From NCBI GenBank assembly GCA_011032825.1, contig JAADJZ010000009.1, positions 496,001 through 560,000 of the forward strand: DNA of 64,000 nt. The letters run 5' to 3'. The notes under the pieces are model-generated. The model had not been told where the DNA came from, ran no database searches, and worked only from the letters and a program-made list of their open reading frames with translations. Origin of the DNA: Massariosphaeria phaeospora (Eukaryota > Ascomycota > Dothideomycetes > Pleosporales). Positions 33,401 through 45,240 of the stretch are shown here, piece by piece. The position numbers and the translations under genes are program-made. Position 1 is the first letter of the stretch. Each line of letters begins with the position of its first letter.

Positions 33401-34248
33401 GCTGCTGCTGCTCGGACATGGGCCCTTTCCTCGTCCACACGACATCGCCAACCGCCAACCGCCAGCCGCCGCCCGCAACGCAACGACCTCCTCTGCTGTG
33501 GGTCCTGGCCGCTGCTGACTCTTGCCACCGACATACCGCATACCCACTTCGCAGCCCTCCCTCAGACCCATTCCTGCGCCAGACCCGTCGCCGCACAAAC
33601 ACGACCCGCCGACCGGCACTAGCCCACTGCGCTTGCTCAAAACCACGCTGAGCCGCACTCCACCAGCGTCTTGAATCTCGACTTGACCGCCGCTCCCGAC
33701 TTGCTGCCCACCACACCATCACCATCACCACACCAGCGCCGCCTCCCCCCCCCGTGTACAATAGCATCCACGGCCCTCGCTATCTCGCAGCTTCGTCCGC
33801 GCCAGCCATCCCTAGCGCCGCGCCTGCACCGCTCCACCGACGTGTAACCGGGCCTTGTCTACGTGTGCGACTCCAGCCTGCACCGTCTTCGCTCGTCTCG
33901 GGCTGCTGCATCGTCTGGCGGGCAAACACAAGACTTGCACCTGCCGTATCCCCTTCGAGAAGCCGCCGCCGCCAGCAAACGTCGGAACACCTCGCGCGAC
34001 TTCCAGTCACAGATCTGCCGCGTTCCTCTCCCCCTCGTATCTCCCGAGATCCTCTATGCTCTCGCCATTGGAGGCATAGCCATCTCCGCGCACGTTACTG
34101 CTGCCACTAGGTTCTCGGACGGACCTCGTGCAGTCTCTAGGTCAAACTGGCGCAACAATTCCAACCGCAATTCTACTCGTGTCCAGGCTACGACGACCAG
34201 ACTTCGACCAACGCCCGACGGGCGTACAAGCAGCTGTGGAGGAGCGTT
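30440..34248. other. GC-rich stretch without a supported gene; leader of the RGS gene at its right end
   Basis: About 3.8 kb. Long open frames (up to 276 codons) exist on both strands and in overlapping phases between 31.2 and 33.8 kb, but all encode Arg/Ala/Gly-rich sequence with no domain, as expected when GC-rich DNA lacks stops by chance. Direct repeats are present: three 11-bp units (TGTCTTTGCAG-like) at 32491-32523 and six CTG units near 33394-33412. From about 33.4 to 34.2 kb the plus strand becomes strongly CT/CA-rich, which looks like a long leader or promoter of the RGS gene. Confidence 0.4.
32491..32523 (+). repeat. Short tandem repeat, three 11-bp units
   Basis: Two identical TGTCTTTGCAG units followed by one with two substitutions (TGTCTCTGCGG). 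It lies in the GC-rich stretch without genes. Confidence 0.7.
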
Positions 34249-35478
34249 ATGAACTCGCGCAAAACCGGCGGCCAAGCTTTATCAGCGCGATCATCGTCTT
34301 CAATTGCTTCCTCACCCACAGCGTCCTTGGCTGAGCCTGAGGACGAGGACACCAACATGGCCATGACTGATGACCACCCGCGTCCCCTCACTGTATCAAT
34401 ACCCAAGAATATCCCCGGCCACCACCATGGCTACCGAAAACCGAACCTATCAGAAATTCTCGCAAACACTGCCCCGCCGCCATGGACGCTCAGTTCCTTT
34501 ATGGCCTTCCTCTCGCAGAACCACTGCCTCGAGAACTTGGAGTTTACAATGGACGCATCACGCTATCGCAAGCATTACGCCAAGATGGTGAATCGGCATC
34601 CGGGAAGCCCTATATCACCGCTATCTGACGAATGCTCCTACGTGCTCATGCTATGGAGGCGATTGATCGACGCATATATCAGGGAGTCAGGACCCCGAGA
34701 GGTGAGTAACAATAAAACACTCTAGCACTAGTCGTCCAGCATCTAACCCACCCAGGTCAATCTTCCTGCCAACGTCCGCGAACCCCTTCTCAGCCTCTCG
34801 GAATCTTACGTTCCACCCCACCCATCATCACTAGATCCAGCCGTCTCGAAGATATACGAGTTGATGGAGGAGAGTGTCCTAGTCTCCTTCCTCAATTCCG
34901 TTTCACCCCAGAGCGCATATCCCGCATCGGTTGGGGGCGAAAGCCATGACTCCAGCATGACTAGATCATCAACGCGCAGTTACGATGAGCGCACCCTCCA
35001 CACCACTCGCACCCAACCACCTCCACCAGCGCACCAACGAGCGTCTGCACCTTCCTCACTTACCTCGAACTTCATGCACGCCCGCCCCTTCTCCCACTCC
35101 CGCTTTCACTCTCAACCTGTAACATCGGCGGTGTCTTCGCCATCGGCACGCACCACTCCTGGTTATGGTAGTGGCAGCGATGCCCTGACGGATGATTCTG
35201 GAGGTAGAAGCCCCAGTGGTGTGAGTGACCCACTCACACCCCCCGGAACACCGCCTATGACCGATTATCCCATGCTCGACTACCACCAAGCGTACTACGA
35301 GAGTGGCAGTAACAGCGGCACCCCGAGCCCAAGAACAAGTCGGGGTGAACACAACGGCCTCGCCAACGTTACAAGAGATAGCTGGAAGCGTGTGAGCAGC
35401 AAGCTGTGGCCGAAGAAACGCAGTGGAGGCCATCTGCGACAAGATGAGCCAGGTGCCGTTGAAGGCGGACTGTTCTGA
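34249..35478 (+). CDS. RGS-domain regulator of G-protein signalling (RgsA/Rgs2-like)
   Basis: Two exons, 34249-34701 and 34756-35478; 391 residues. The RGS domain spans about residues 79-200 and is interrupted by the intron: WTLSSFMAFLSQNHCLENLEFTMD at the start, YVLMLWRRLIDAYI, then VNLPANVREPLL and YELMEESVLVSFL. The remaining 190 residues are Ser/Pro/Thr-rich and probably disordered, ending in a basic patch (WKRVSSKLWPKKRSGG). RGS proteins speed GTP hydrolysis on heterotrimeric G-alpha subunits. An N-terminal RGS domain with a long disordered tail resembles Aspergillus RgsA and yeast Rgs2, which act on nutrient-sensing cAMP signalling; that subgroup call is inference. A long CT-rich leader precedes the gene. 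Confidence 0.85.
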
Positions 35479-38400
35479 AAACGCATTCGATCATACGCTG
35501 GAACCACATCTCGACATTCTGATTCACAATTTTGATCTATGATCTTTCTTCACCTACTCCGTTTCGACCTGGACCTCAGGCAGACATGATTACGACCTTC
35601 CGATATCCAAGCGACTTGCATATTTGCATTTTGGGCTGCATAACCCCGGCGTCTCCTGGTTCGATCAGTCTTCTTTCTTCACTTGCGAGGCGAACTGGCG
35701 TACTCTTCCCTACCACATTGGGTGGTTTCGGGCTAACTGAATCTTATGGGCATCTTATTCATAGACATGGCGTTTGCTGAAAAATTATACCTGGGAACCT
35801 TTGGACTCTCACATTTGAGCTGGCTTGGAGAAAGGAACGTCTCACTTTCACGGCACAGGCTGGGCATGGCGTTTTCTGCTTTGTGGGGGCCAGCGATCAT
35901 GGCCGCCATCTGGACTGCATCATCTTTTCGCTGACATCATCATGACCGGTCTCATGGGATACGGCTGGCATTTTACTGCTTATTATTACCATTTTTATTA
36001 TTATCATCTCGGGGTTGTATTATCCGACGTCTGTTGCCCAGGCGCGGCACTGGGCAGGCAGTCAGTATTGGGAAGACGGGCGGCTGGTTACTCGGTGCCA
36101 GCAATTTTGATATCATGAGGACGGCGGTCCGCGAAACAAATGAAGCATCTTCACACTGGTTGTCAATCAAGACAACTCACTACTACAAGACCATATCTTC
36201 TTCTGCGCGCTTCCGAGTTGTGAATGAATGCCTGCCGCTTCTAGTAATGCGAACGCGAATGCAGGGAAAAAAGAACTAACCAACTACGCTACTATCTAAT
36301 ACAAGTGATACGGCTGCCTGTGAGTGACCAATTCGCTGGATCCGGTATGTCCGATGCCCATCGCACTTGGCTTCGATCAATTGGTGTAGCGAAAAACTAA
36401 CTAGCTTTTGCTGGACGGCCGGCGCTTCTAGATAAAAAGAATGTGCCGCGTTCGACGGTCGAGCCTGGTTGCCGGATCGGATACATGCAGCGCAACACAT
36501 CACAGCGCAGTGCAGCGGTAAAAAACAGGCAAACGAACGAGGCAAACCTTTTTTTTTTTCCTTCGGCGCCTACATGCATGGATGGTTGTCTGGAGGAGTT
36601 TTTTCTTCAGTAACCGCTGGCTTGGGCGCGAAAGAAAAATGTTGGTTGGCGTTGGACTGATTGGGTATATATATAGACGTAGTGTTTGGTGTTTGCCTTG
36701 CTCTGTTTTGTGTTTGTGTTTGTGTTTCGGGATGAGTGAGTGGGTGTTGTAAGTACGGAGTAGTAGCAACAGTGGTACTCCGTGAGACCGTACCAAGCAA
36801 GGTAGATGCAAGAGATATTGAGAGGTCGGTTAGGCCGGTCGGCCGCGGGAACCAAACCAGTTGCAAGACATCCGGGATGCATGGCATGTCGTTGGAAGAC
36901 CCGGGGGTTTGGCAAGGGAACGGAGATGGGTGGATGCTAGGTGGATTGGTATACGTACCGACTGCCTGCTTGTGGTTAGAAAGGAGGGTGGATGGGTGGA
37001 TGGATGTAAGGATGGATGGGTAAAGGTGGGGCACTGCTTGTAGGTAAGAGCGGTGAATAGATTTGGTATTTTGTACGCGGCTAGGCTTTGCATGGAGGGA
37101 GGGTGCATGGGATGGGTTCTACGGAGTGGAAATATTCGACCGAGTGCGTGTATGCGTGGATAGACAGCATCTACACGTCTACACGTCTGCGTCTCCAAAA
37201 TCCTACTCTCACCATCACCACCACCACCACCGTCAAACCCCCAGCATCGCTTAGCGCTTAGCAAAAAGTCTTCCAAACTCAATCCCCAAATCTCGGAGCA
37301 CCATTACCCAAACCAGCAATTCCTCGCCATCCCTTCTCTTTCCCCACAATCCAACACAAACCCTACCCGCGTGCCAATTCATCCATCCCTCAGGCTCCAC
37401 TCCAACGAACCCTCCGAGCCGCGATCTGGGTCTTCGGTAAAACCCCAGCGCTGGGAATCATACATCCATACATGGAATTGTCTCTCACGTGCGAGAAGGA
37501 TTCTCTACTTGCGTGTCTGATGACATGGCACACTGGCACGGTACGTACGGCCGTAGTACGTACGGTTCTCGGTGCAGAGTACCGGTAGTCTATATAAAAG
37601 GTACCTACTCTTACTTAGTGCAGCTATGCGAAATTAGCGCTTTAGGAAACCCTCATAACAACCTAGTCAAGCTGAACTGAGCTGGGCCGTGCGAAATTCC
37701 TTATGGGCATCATCCTGCGGGAGCGGAGCGGACGGACTGGTGCGGTATACGTAGAGTTAGCTACCTAGTCTACCGTTTATTTTATTTCCAGGTCGGCGAG
37801 GTGGTGGCCGCAAACGCGACGGGCGAACGTTGGTGGCGCTTTTAGGGATGCCTACTTACGCGCGTGAGTAAGTGCCTCGGGACGCGTGCGCACGCAGCAA
37901 GTCAGAAGATTTTTTTTTCTTTCGTGCTCGTGAGCACGTGTGGCATCGCCGCATGTGGACGGTGTACCTACATGGGAGTTGGGTTTGTGGGTAAAATGGG
38001 AGGACGGTGTTGGATGAGTCATTATTGAATCGGTGTTGGACCATGATTTGGGATTCTATTGTGAGGAAGGGAGGTCCTAGGTAGGCAGATGATGGTAGAG
38101 TGGTATCCAACGTGAATGAGGGCGCGCGCCTAAAGTCTATCTGCTATGACATACGTCCGAGTTTCATCGATCTAGGCGATGTCTTTGAAGGCTATCTATT
38201 CTTAGCGCTCTGGCATCGATGTGAATGCTTTTTCTTCGGTACGATCGGTCAATATGTTGGTTTGGCTGTGCCGAGCCGCTGTGGAGATGGGGATCTCTCT
38301 TCGATGCGGGCCGTAGTGCATGCTACCCTCTCGTCTGCTAACGGAGGTTTGTGCGAAGGTAGAGAAGGCCAGGATTCGCAGATCTTCTTGTCGGTAGGCT

Positions 38401-41076
38401 ACTTCACGTGCAGATTAGACTGTCCAGATAGTGGCGGTATACTACCCCTGTAGCGAGTAAGTGTAATGTTCCTTGCGCTACACGCGCTCTCATAAGCGGT
38501 GAAAAGTGTTGCTTGTGCGATTGCCAGACTAGGATGATTTTGGGTGTTGCTGAATGACGAAACGCTCCGCTGGTAACTCATGTCATTCCATTCACGGGTG
38601 GAGGCTAGAGTTGGGCGGGTAGAGCGACATGTTTCGAAGGACGTTGGTGCTGTGACAATACAACTACATGTCCGTCCGGAGTGGTACGGGTGAGCGCGGA
38701 ACAGGTTTTGATACGTACCGCTGATGCGTGTGTAGAGTTTCAGGGCGGATGATACTACTTCCGATGTCTAGATCCACATGCGGAGTATCTTCGTCGAGGG
38801 TGTAAGGCTGGAGTAAGCCATCGCCGTTAAAGCAAGAGCAGGGTATGCAGACGTCCGGATCGGGGCGACAACAGTGTAGTGCTTCACATATCTGATCTCA
38901 ACGCTGCTTTTGCTCCCCTCTCCGCTACACCCACACCTCAACCGTCATCACGACCATAGCTCCTGGACCCGCTGCGGGGTCGCGTCAGCTACCTCACACA
39001 GTAGTGCATCAACATCAAAACGCAACGGCGTCCTCGTCTTGAACCATCGTCAGCAGCCATCTACCCCGCAGACAACTCAGCACCCTCAGCATGAGATTGG
39101 ATGCCACGGAACGCCGCGGGATGGAAAATGCCCAACCCAAAGGTACGATACCCAAATGCTTCCAAGTCCCGAGATACGAGGTCTCGATACCGGGTAATGC
39201 GTCGTCGAAGTACTGCTGTACCGGGGAAGAATCCCAGTCTTTCCATATTAAAGAGTTGCTTAGCTCGTCGCCTGTTGATTGGACACTGCAGCCGTGGTGA
39301 GAGGAAATGCACGTGGGGGCTTCGAGCGCGGTGGCTTAGACGTTTCCGCGTCTAGGCCTACGATGTTGTGCAACCCGCTTCGGCGCCGTTGAAGATTCTC
39401 GAAGGCCGCGCAAATCGCCAACACGTGGATGGCGATGAACTATGAACGATGATGCGATTTCCTGTTCCCGCTCGCGCTCGCGCTCGGACTCGGTCATGTT
39501 CTAGAAAACTGCCAGTTGTAGTAGTGATCTCATTGCGGGGTAAATATCATCAGCCATCCATCGATGATGAACAGCGAACGCTTGGAGATGGGCCAAGCAC
39601 GACAAGGCTACCGATATTACGCAGTTGCTTGGGGCCTACCTTCACTCGCCAAGCCATACACAGCACGCATCCGCCTTAGCAACCCTACCGCGGAGTCCAT
39701 ACCCATTGGCAGCTCGCCTCACGCAGCATGCAGGCTGCCGCATCGCCGCAGCCCTCTCCGATCGAACCTCAAGACTGAGGCCAAGCTCATCGTGTCGACG
39801 TATGCTCGCCTGCCCTGTCTAGTCTTCTCGGGTCCGCAAAAGCAGCAAGCCAGCAAAGCAGCGCCCCAAACAATCGAGAACATGTGTAGATCAGGTTGCG
39901 GCTACCCATCAGACACACGACCCGAGAGGAACGTGTCAGCCACCATGCATACTTACGCATACGCCAAAAATACAATATCCCCGTCGATATCTCACTGCAT
40001 GGTGCAATTGTCAGATTCATCGGTAGATAAGCATCTTGTTCCCCGGATGACTTTCGCCACAGGATATATTGGAGGGCGTGCTGCTGTCATCGTGGCTCTT
40101 GGAGATCGCAACTGTTTGTGGTTATTAATCCGTTGCATGGTATGGCAGCGCCGATCCGTAAGCCTTAGCATGGACAAGATGCGTAGTATGAATGGGTTAT
40201 TCGGAGTATGGCATCGCATCGGTGCTATCGCTAATGCAAGACGCCTAGCCCACATAATCTACATCAGTTTTCCAATCGCGATATTTCCAGGTAACACCTA
40301 TTCAATCAATATGCTGGTGCCCGGTACATGTGGCCGATCAAAGCAATCCCGGAAGTGGTTGTAAACGAATCGAGGTCTTAATATAAATGTAGGTTTTAAG
40401 AGGAAGGTGACAAAGACAAGCCCCCGGGTCGTGTGCCCCCTTCAAAACCTATGTACAAGCAAGTCCAAGATTCTCGCGATAAGTAATAGATTGACGGCGG
40501 ATCTCTGCGATTGGTTCGTTTCGAGGTCTGCCGAAAATGATGCCCGGGACGATTTATCATTGGTGAGTCGCATATTGCCCAGGTCCTTTTGCCACTGTAT
40601 GGCGTTTACTCCACGTAAGACTCTCTCATGCGTTCCCTTGGTGGAAAGACAGGAAGAAGTATAACCGTCCTTTGAAGCTGATTGCTGGAATCCACTATAG
40701 GGTGACCGAACGCTGAAGCTACAGGGCTTGTGTGAAATCGATGCAGTGATGAACAGAATCACTCTTGCATATAGCCGGCCGCGAAGACGTTATAACCTGT
40801 CATCTGGATACTACAACTACCGGACCGCCATATTAGTTCCACGTGTTTGATACATTAAGCATCTTGGATGTCCTGCCAGAAACGTTTGTTGTCGTTTGAG
40901 CTTGTACGGAAGCGGCTAGTGCACACAGGGGCACTGGGCACTGGGCAGGCAGGAACGACACCACCGACGGCTGCTCCTTGCTTCATCGCCGTGTGCTGTC
41001 TCTCGAGCACCATGAATGCGGGCGCCCCAGACCTCTCCGCTGCCGCCGCTCCACCAGCCTGTCCCGCCGCCCGTCC
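35479..41076. other. Gene-poor 5.6 kb stretch
   Basis: No supported gene between RGS and SOG2. Visible items: one TACGGAGTA at 36754 plus a near copy at 36776, GGAT-rich sequence near 36980-37020, an ACC run at about 37211-37231, and two ACGTACGG boxes near 37545-37567. The longest open frame is 266 codons at 39564-40364; it starts ATGATG but has no domain, irregular composition and no neighbours in frame. The stretch could carry regulatory sequence for SOG2 or decayed repeats. Confidence 0.35.
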
Positions 41077-44000
41077 ATGATGAGCAACGACGCCGTGGGG
41101 CCCGTCTCCGACGACGAGGTGGTTGCCCTCACCAAAGCCGCCATTGAGCAGTCCCGCGATGCCCTCGCCGCCGTCGACGCACCGCAAGTCCAGCAGCCCG
41201 GCATCACCATAGACCTCGGCCACAAGAACATCACACGCCTGCCGGACGAGGTCGTCGATGTAATCCGCGCCGATATCGAGAGGTGCGTGGCCCGGGACCG
41301 CACGCAGCACGCGCGCATGTCCCCTTGTCCCCATTTCCTGCTCCACATTCGCGTTGCTTGGCGCGACGTGGATGCCCTCTCGCTGGCGGCACCGTTATAC
41401 TGACGCGCACAGGCTCGCCCTTTCTCACAACCTGCTGAGCACGCTGCCGTCGCGCATCATCGAATGCCAACGGCTGCGCTACCTCAATGTCCGCTACAAC
41501 GCCATGCGCGAGATTCCCGATTGCGTTCGTCCGACCTTCCCCGGCTGTGCACTCACAATAGGAAGGAGCGCTGATGCAGACCACAGATTCTCCAAATGAC
41601 CTCGCTTGAGATCCTCGACGTCAGCCGGAACAAACTTCGCTCGATTCCGCTCAAGATCGCGAATCTGACCTCGCTCAAAGTGCTGGCAATTGCAAAGAAC
41701 AAGATCGAAGAGCTGCCCGTGTGCTTGGGCGACATCAACAGCTTGCAGGTGCTGAAGCTAGATGGCAACCCGTTGGTTTTCCCGCCGCCGGATGTTTGTA
41801 CCATCAAAGACAATGCCCCCTCGCCGGCGAACGAGAATGAGCGAGACGCGGTTATTGCCACTCAGGTAAAGAAATTCATGAGACTGCACGTCTCGAGAGA
41901 GAGGCAACGTGCTGAGCTGGAACGACTACGGAACGACACATCCAGTGATGAAAGGTCAGTATCTGGATCTTGACGTTCCGAATGGCCGTGCTCACTGGCC
42001 GATAGCTGGACCGAGAGCAACCCCGCAACACCGCGTCCGTCGAAACGTGCCAACGGCGGTAGGTTCCCAGTCAAGCCCAGCATACACAACCTCGATGGCT
42101 TCAATGGTGACCGACTGGACTCTCCGGGCATGGCACCGCCCATTCCAACCCGATCCCACCACCGTGTCCAGTCGCAGACCAATAACGGTCTTTCTCGAAA
42201 ACCCATCATCTCTCCGCTCATATTAACAAATGGCTCCATCGAAAGAAACCGAAGCCAAAGTGAAGGGGCTGGTTCGGCAAGTCATCGGCAGAAACGGAGG
42301 GGAATATACACGAACAAGAATTCAGATTTGGGTCCGGTGGAAGAGCTGCGGAGGGCAAATCATATCCGAGTGTTCAGCTCAGGCGATCTTGCGCCAGCAA
42401 ATGGCACGACTAACGGCATCTCCGGGCCAATGACTAGTGGCAGCTACGCAGACACTGGAACCTTGCGGAATCGCCGCCCGCTGTCTGATGTTCGCGAGCA
42501 CAACCGCGGGTCTCGTGCTCCTGACATAGTCGTTGAAGCCGCAAAGAATTTCCTCTACTCCATATCTCAGCTTCACGACAGCATATCCCACATGATGCGG
42601 TCCATTAAGCGGACCGACAGGACAAAGGATGGACTCCATCGGAAAGAAGACTTCTACCGCCGGTATTCCGCTACGTATCTCAACGTTCGTGCTCTCAATC
42701 AGCTTTTGCAAAGATTCGAAACACTTACTGAGGAAGACGAGGAGGATGCCCAGAAACTGTCACAGCACATTTACTTATATGCTCTCCGATGCCTCCACTT
42801 ATTCATGTCCATCAGTCTGTCGATCGCGGAGAATCGAGTGGAGATCATACAGAAAGCTGACCCGCGAATTATGCGCACATTTCTCTTCCTCTCGCAAGGG
42901 AGCCTAATTGAGATGAGAAATGCTTGCTCCATCCTGGGAGCTGAGTTTAAAGAACATCTCATGGTCGCTCGTAGGCCGAACGGCACCAATATCTCAGCTA
43001 CCGCCCGACAACGGCCTTTGAGAGTGAAACGGTTCCCCGGAACCTCGCCGCCTCAGCGAAATGGCCAGCATCACATGCCACCGACAGTGATATTACACAG
43101 TAATGAGCACAGCCGGACTAATACCATGAACAGTCTACCTACAGCTACACCTCGTTCTGGGGAGTCTTTCTCTACCTTAGCGACAGTCAATCCGCGGACG
43201 AATGTGCTAACGACTAGTTTCGACGAAGCGGATGAAGATGCTCAGTTTGATAGGGTTTACTCAAAGCTCAGAATTGCTTGCGATGCCTGCCGTACATCAA
43301 TACCGCAGATTGCCAAACTACTCAAGAACAGGTTCGAAGTCTTACGGAGAGAGATCGATTCCGAGCATCCGAGGCTCAAGGTGCTAGCAGCCTTAGTAGA
43401 CAAGTGCACTGAAGTTCAGGAGATGACAATGCCGCTTTCGAACCGCTTATCGCAAATGCAACTTAAGGACAGCTACACTCGAAGTTTACCTGATTTCTGG
43501 CTGCAGTGTATGAGTTTCATCAAGGTTCGTTGCCCATCCTACACTGTCTTAAGATGTAACAAGGCTCATTGGTTTTAGGCTTGGGGTGAGCTCGCCATGA
43601 CTAGTACGACAGAAGGTCGAGAGATGGGACTTCTAAGCTCAGAAGTGAAGCAGCTCATGAAACCACTTCATAAAACCGTCAAGGACGCCAGTCTCGCGAT
43701 CAACGCTTCGCCTTGGTCCCATCTCACTTCAAATTCCATTGGACATATGGGACCGCCATCACTCTCAACACTTACAACTATCCCTCATCCGCCAAGGTTC
43801 CCCAACAAGTCTAGTATGGCAGCCATTACCAATGGAATATCTTATCCTGGACCCATCAATACCTCCATTAGTTCGATTTACGCTCAGCCCAACTACTCAG
43901 TAACCAGTATAGGATCGCAGGGCTCGGCCGGCTACAACACTTCGGTTCCTCCGACCCCTCTTAGTGCCGCTCTAGGAGCAGCGATAACCGCAACAATGCC

Positions 44001-44097
44001 TAATACTCCGAACCATCCGCCAGTCGCACCATTGAGCACATTCAACGTCTTCGAGAGGGCCGACAGGTTGCTCAATTCAACCAGTCGGCGCATCTGA
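41077..44097 (+). CDS. sog2: SOG2-like leucine-rich repeat protein of the RAM pathway
   Basis: Five exons: 41077-41282, 41413-41524, 41587-41954, 42006-43524 and 43579-44097; 907 residues. Start MMSNDAVGPV is the first ATG of the frame. Leucine-rich repeats run through exons 1-3 (ITIDLGHKNITRLPDEV, LALSHNLLSTLPSRI, LEILDVSRNKLRSIP, LKVLAIAKNKIEELP). A long Ser/Arg-rich linker follows, then the Sog2 domain (VVEAAKNFLYSISQLHDSIS, ALRCLHLFMSISLSIAENRVE). SOG2 is a component of the RAM network that activates the NDR kinase Cbk1 in polarity and cell separation. Introns 2 and 4 use GTTCGT donors and intron 1 uses GTGCGT. The C-terminal 170 residues are Ser/Pro-rich. Confidence 0.9.
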
Positions 44098-44901
44098 AAC
44101 CCATTCTCTTTACGATATGAAGCATCGCGAGTCTGCGTTGTAAAGAGACATTTGTCACACTACGGACGTCGCATCGCAATTTCTCATTTCCTGGAGTATT
44201 TTCCTCTTTTGCCGCATCGTTAGCGTTGGCGTTGGCTAGCCTCACACTTTCCTTTGGCTACTACGACTTTCATTTTGGACATATACATGTTAGAATCGGT
44301 GTTGTGAGATATGTACTTGGAGTAAAACGCGGCATGCTCGGGAGTTATCGGTTAGATGTTAACGCATCTGCTTATGAGCATTTAGTTAGGTCATATTTAT
44401 CGACGCAGGGGTTTCTTTGGATGAAAGGTGGAAAAGTCAAGAGTCAGGGTGTACATACATAGCGTGTAAGCGTAACATGTACCACGGGGGTGGGTTGTAA
44501 CCGTAGTTTACGTAGTCAGGCAGCGGCGGGTGCGTATTAACATGGAGCTATCACTGGTGATAGCTCCTATCAGAAAATTCGAAACGTTTGCATACTTGCC
44601 AGTATAAAGTACCAACTTATTGATGATAGAAACAGCACAACAGCAGCAACCATCACTATAGGAGTGCATGTGAGTATGTATTAGATGTTGTTCGTGTGGG
44701 TATCATCAGTCGCTATCTATTGTACACAAAGTATGGTCCAAATCCACGTCACATTGGCCCACGACACCATGCCCCCAGGTATTCAGTCCAGCCTCCTTAG
44801 TAGACAGTCCGGCGAGCACCGCGTCCATCAGTCCCATTCATGCGGCGAGTACCAGCAGCCTTCATCGCACATTAGTATACTAATCAACTACTAAGTAACT
44901 C
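44098..44901. other. Convergent intergenic region SOG2 / small basic protein
   Basis: About 800 bp, AT-rich, between the SOG2 stop and the stop of the minus-strand small gene. Near 44541-44568 the sequence GGAGCTATCACTGGTGATAGCTCC forms a near-perfect 24-base inverted repeat, a possible terminator-like or protein-binding hairpin. No gene recognised. Confidence 0.4.
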
Positions 44902-45240
44902 TCAGGATAAACCAACCTTCTTGCCGGAACGACCAGTCAAAGTACCCTTGATGCGAGTCAAAGCACCCGAGATCTTGTCGCCCATTGAGGGGCGCCGCTT
45001 CTGGTGGTGGACGCCAGTGGTGGGATGCGCGGCATGTGTGGTTCTGGTGGTGGGGTGTGCGGCATGTGTGGTCCTAGTGGTGCGCGTGGTGGTCGTTGTG
45101 GTTGTGGTAGCTGCTGGTGTGTGCCGAGCGCTACGGCGGGGCCCAAGAAGCCTGGTCTTGAGACTGGGGCGGGCGGTTGTGCGGGTTGCGCGCGTTGTGT
45201 GGGGAGTGGTGGTGGTGTGGTGGGCGCGGCGGATAGGCAT
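44902..45240 (-). CDS. Small conserved fungal basic protein (KGTLTG motif)
   Basis: Minus strand, 112 residues from MPIRRAHHTT. The N-terminal two thirds is an Arg/His/Thr-rich low-complexity region with a duplicated HAAHPTT unit and a run of eight Thr. The C-terminus HHQKRRPSMGDKISGALTRI followed by KGTLTGRSGKK is the recognisable part: I recall many filamentous fungi encoding short His/Arg-rich proteins that end in a similar GDKISGA..KGTLTG..GKK block, often strongly expressed. The function is unknown to me. Frame bias in such repeats is weak, so confidence rests on the C-terminal motif. Confidence 0.6.
   Translation of the reverse strand: MPIRRAHHTTTTPHTTRATRTTARPSLKTRLLGPRRSARHTPAATTTTTTTTRTTRTTHAAHPTTRTTHAAHPTTGVHHQKRRPSMGDKISGALTRIKGTLTGRSGKKVGLS

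Noticed and set aside
31795..33767. Several overlapping frames of 140-276 codons on both strands
   Set aside because: All are Arg/Ala/Gly-rich and overlap each other in GC-rich DNA, where stop codons are scarce. No coherent protein.
39564..40364. 266-codon open frame in the gene-poor stretch
   Set aside because: No domain, signal or conserved-looking block; irregular amino-acid composition; no supporting splice or leader features. Likely chance.
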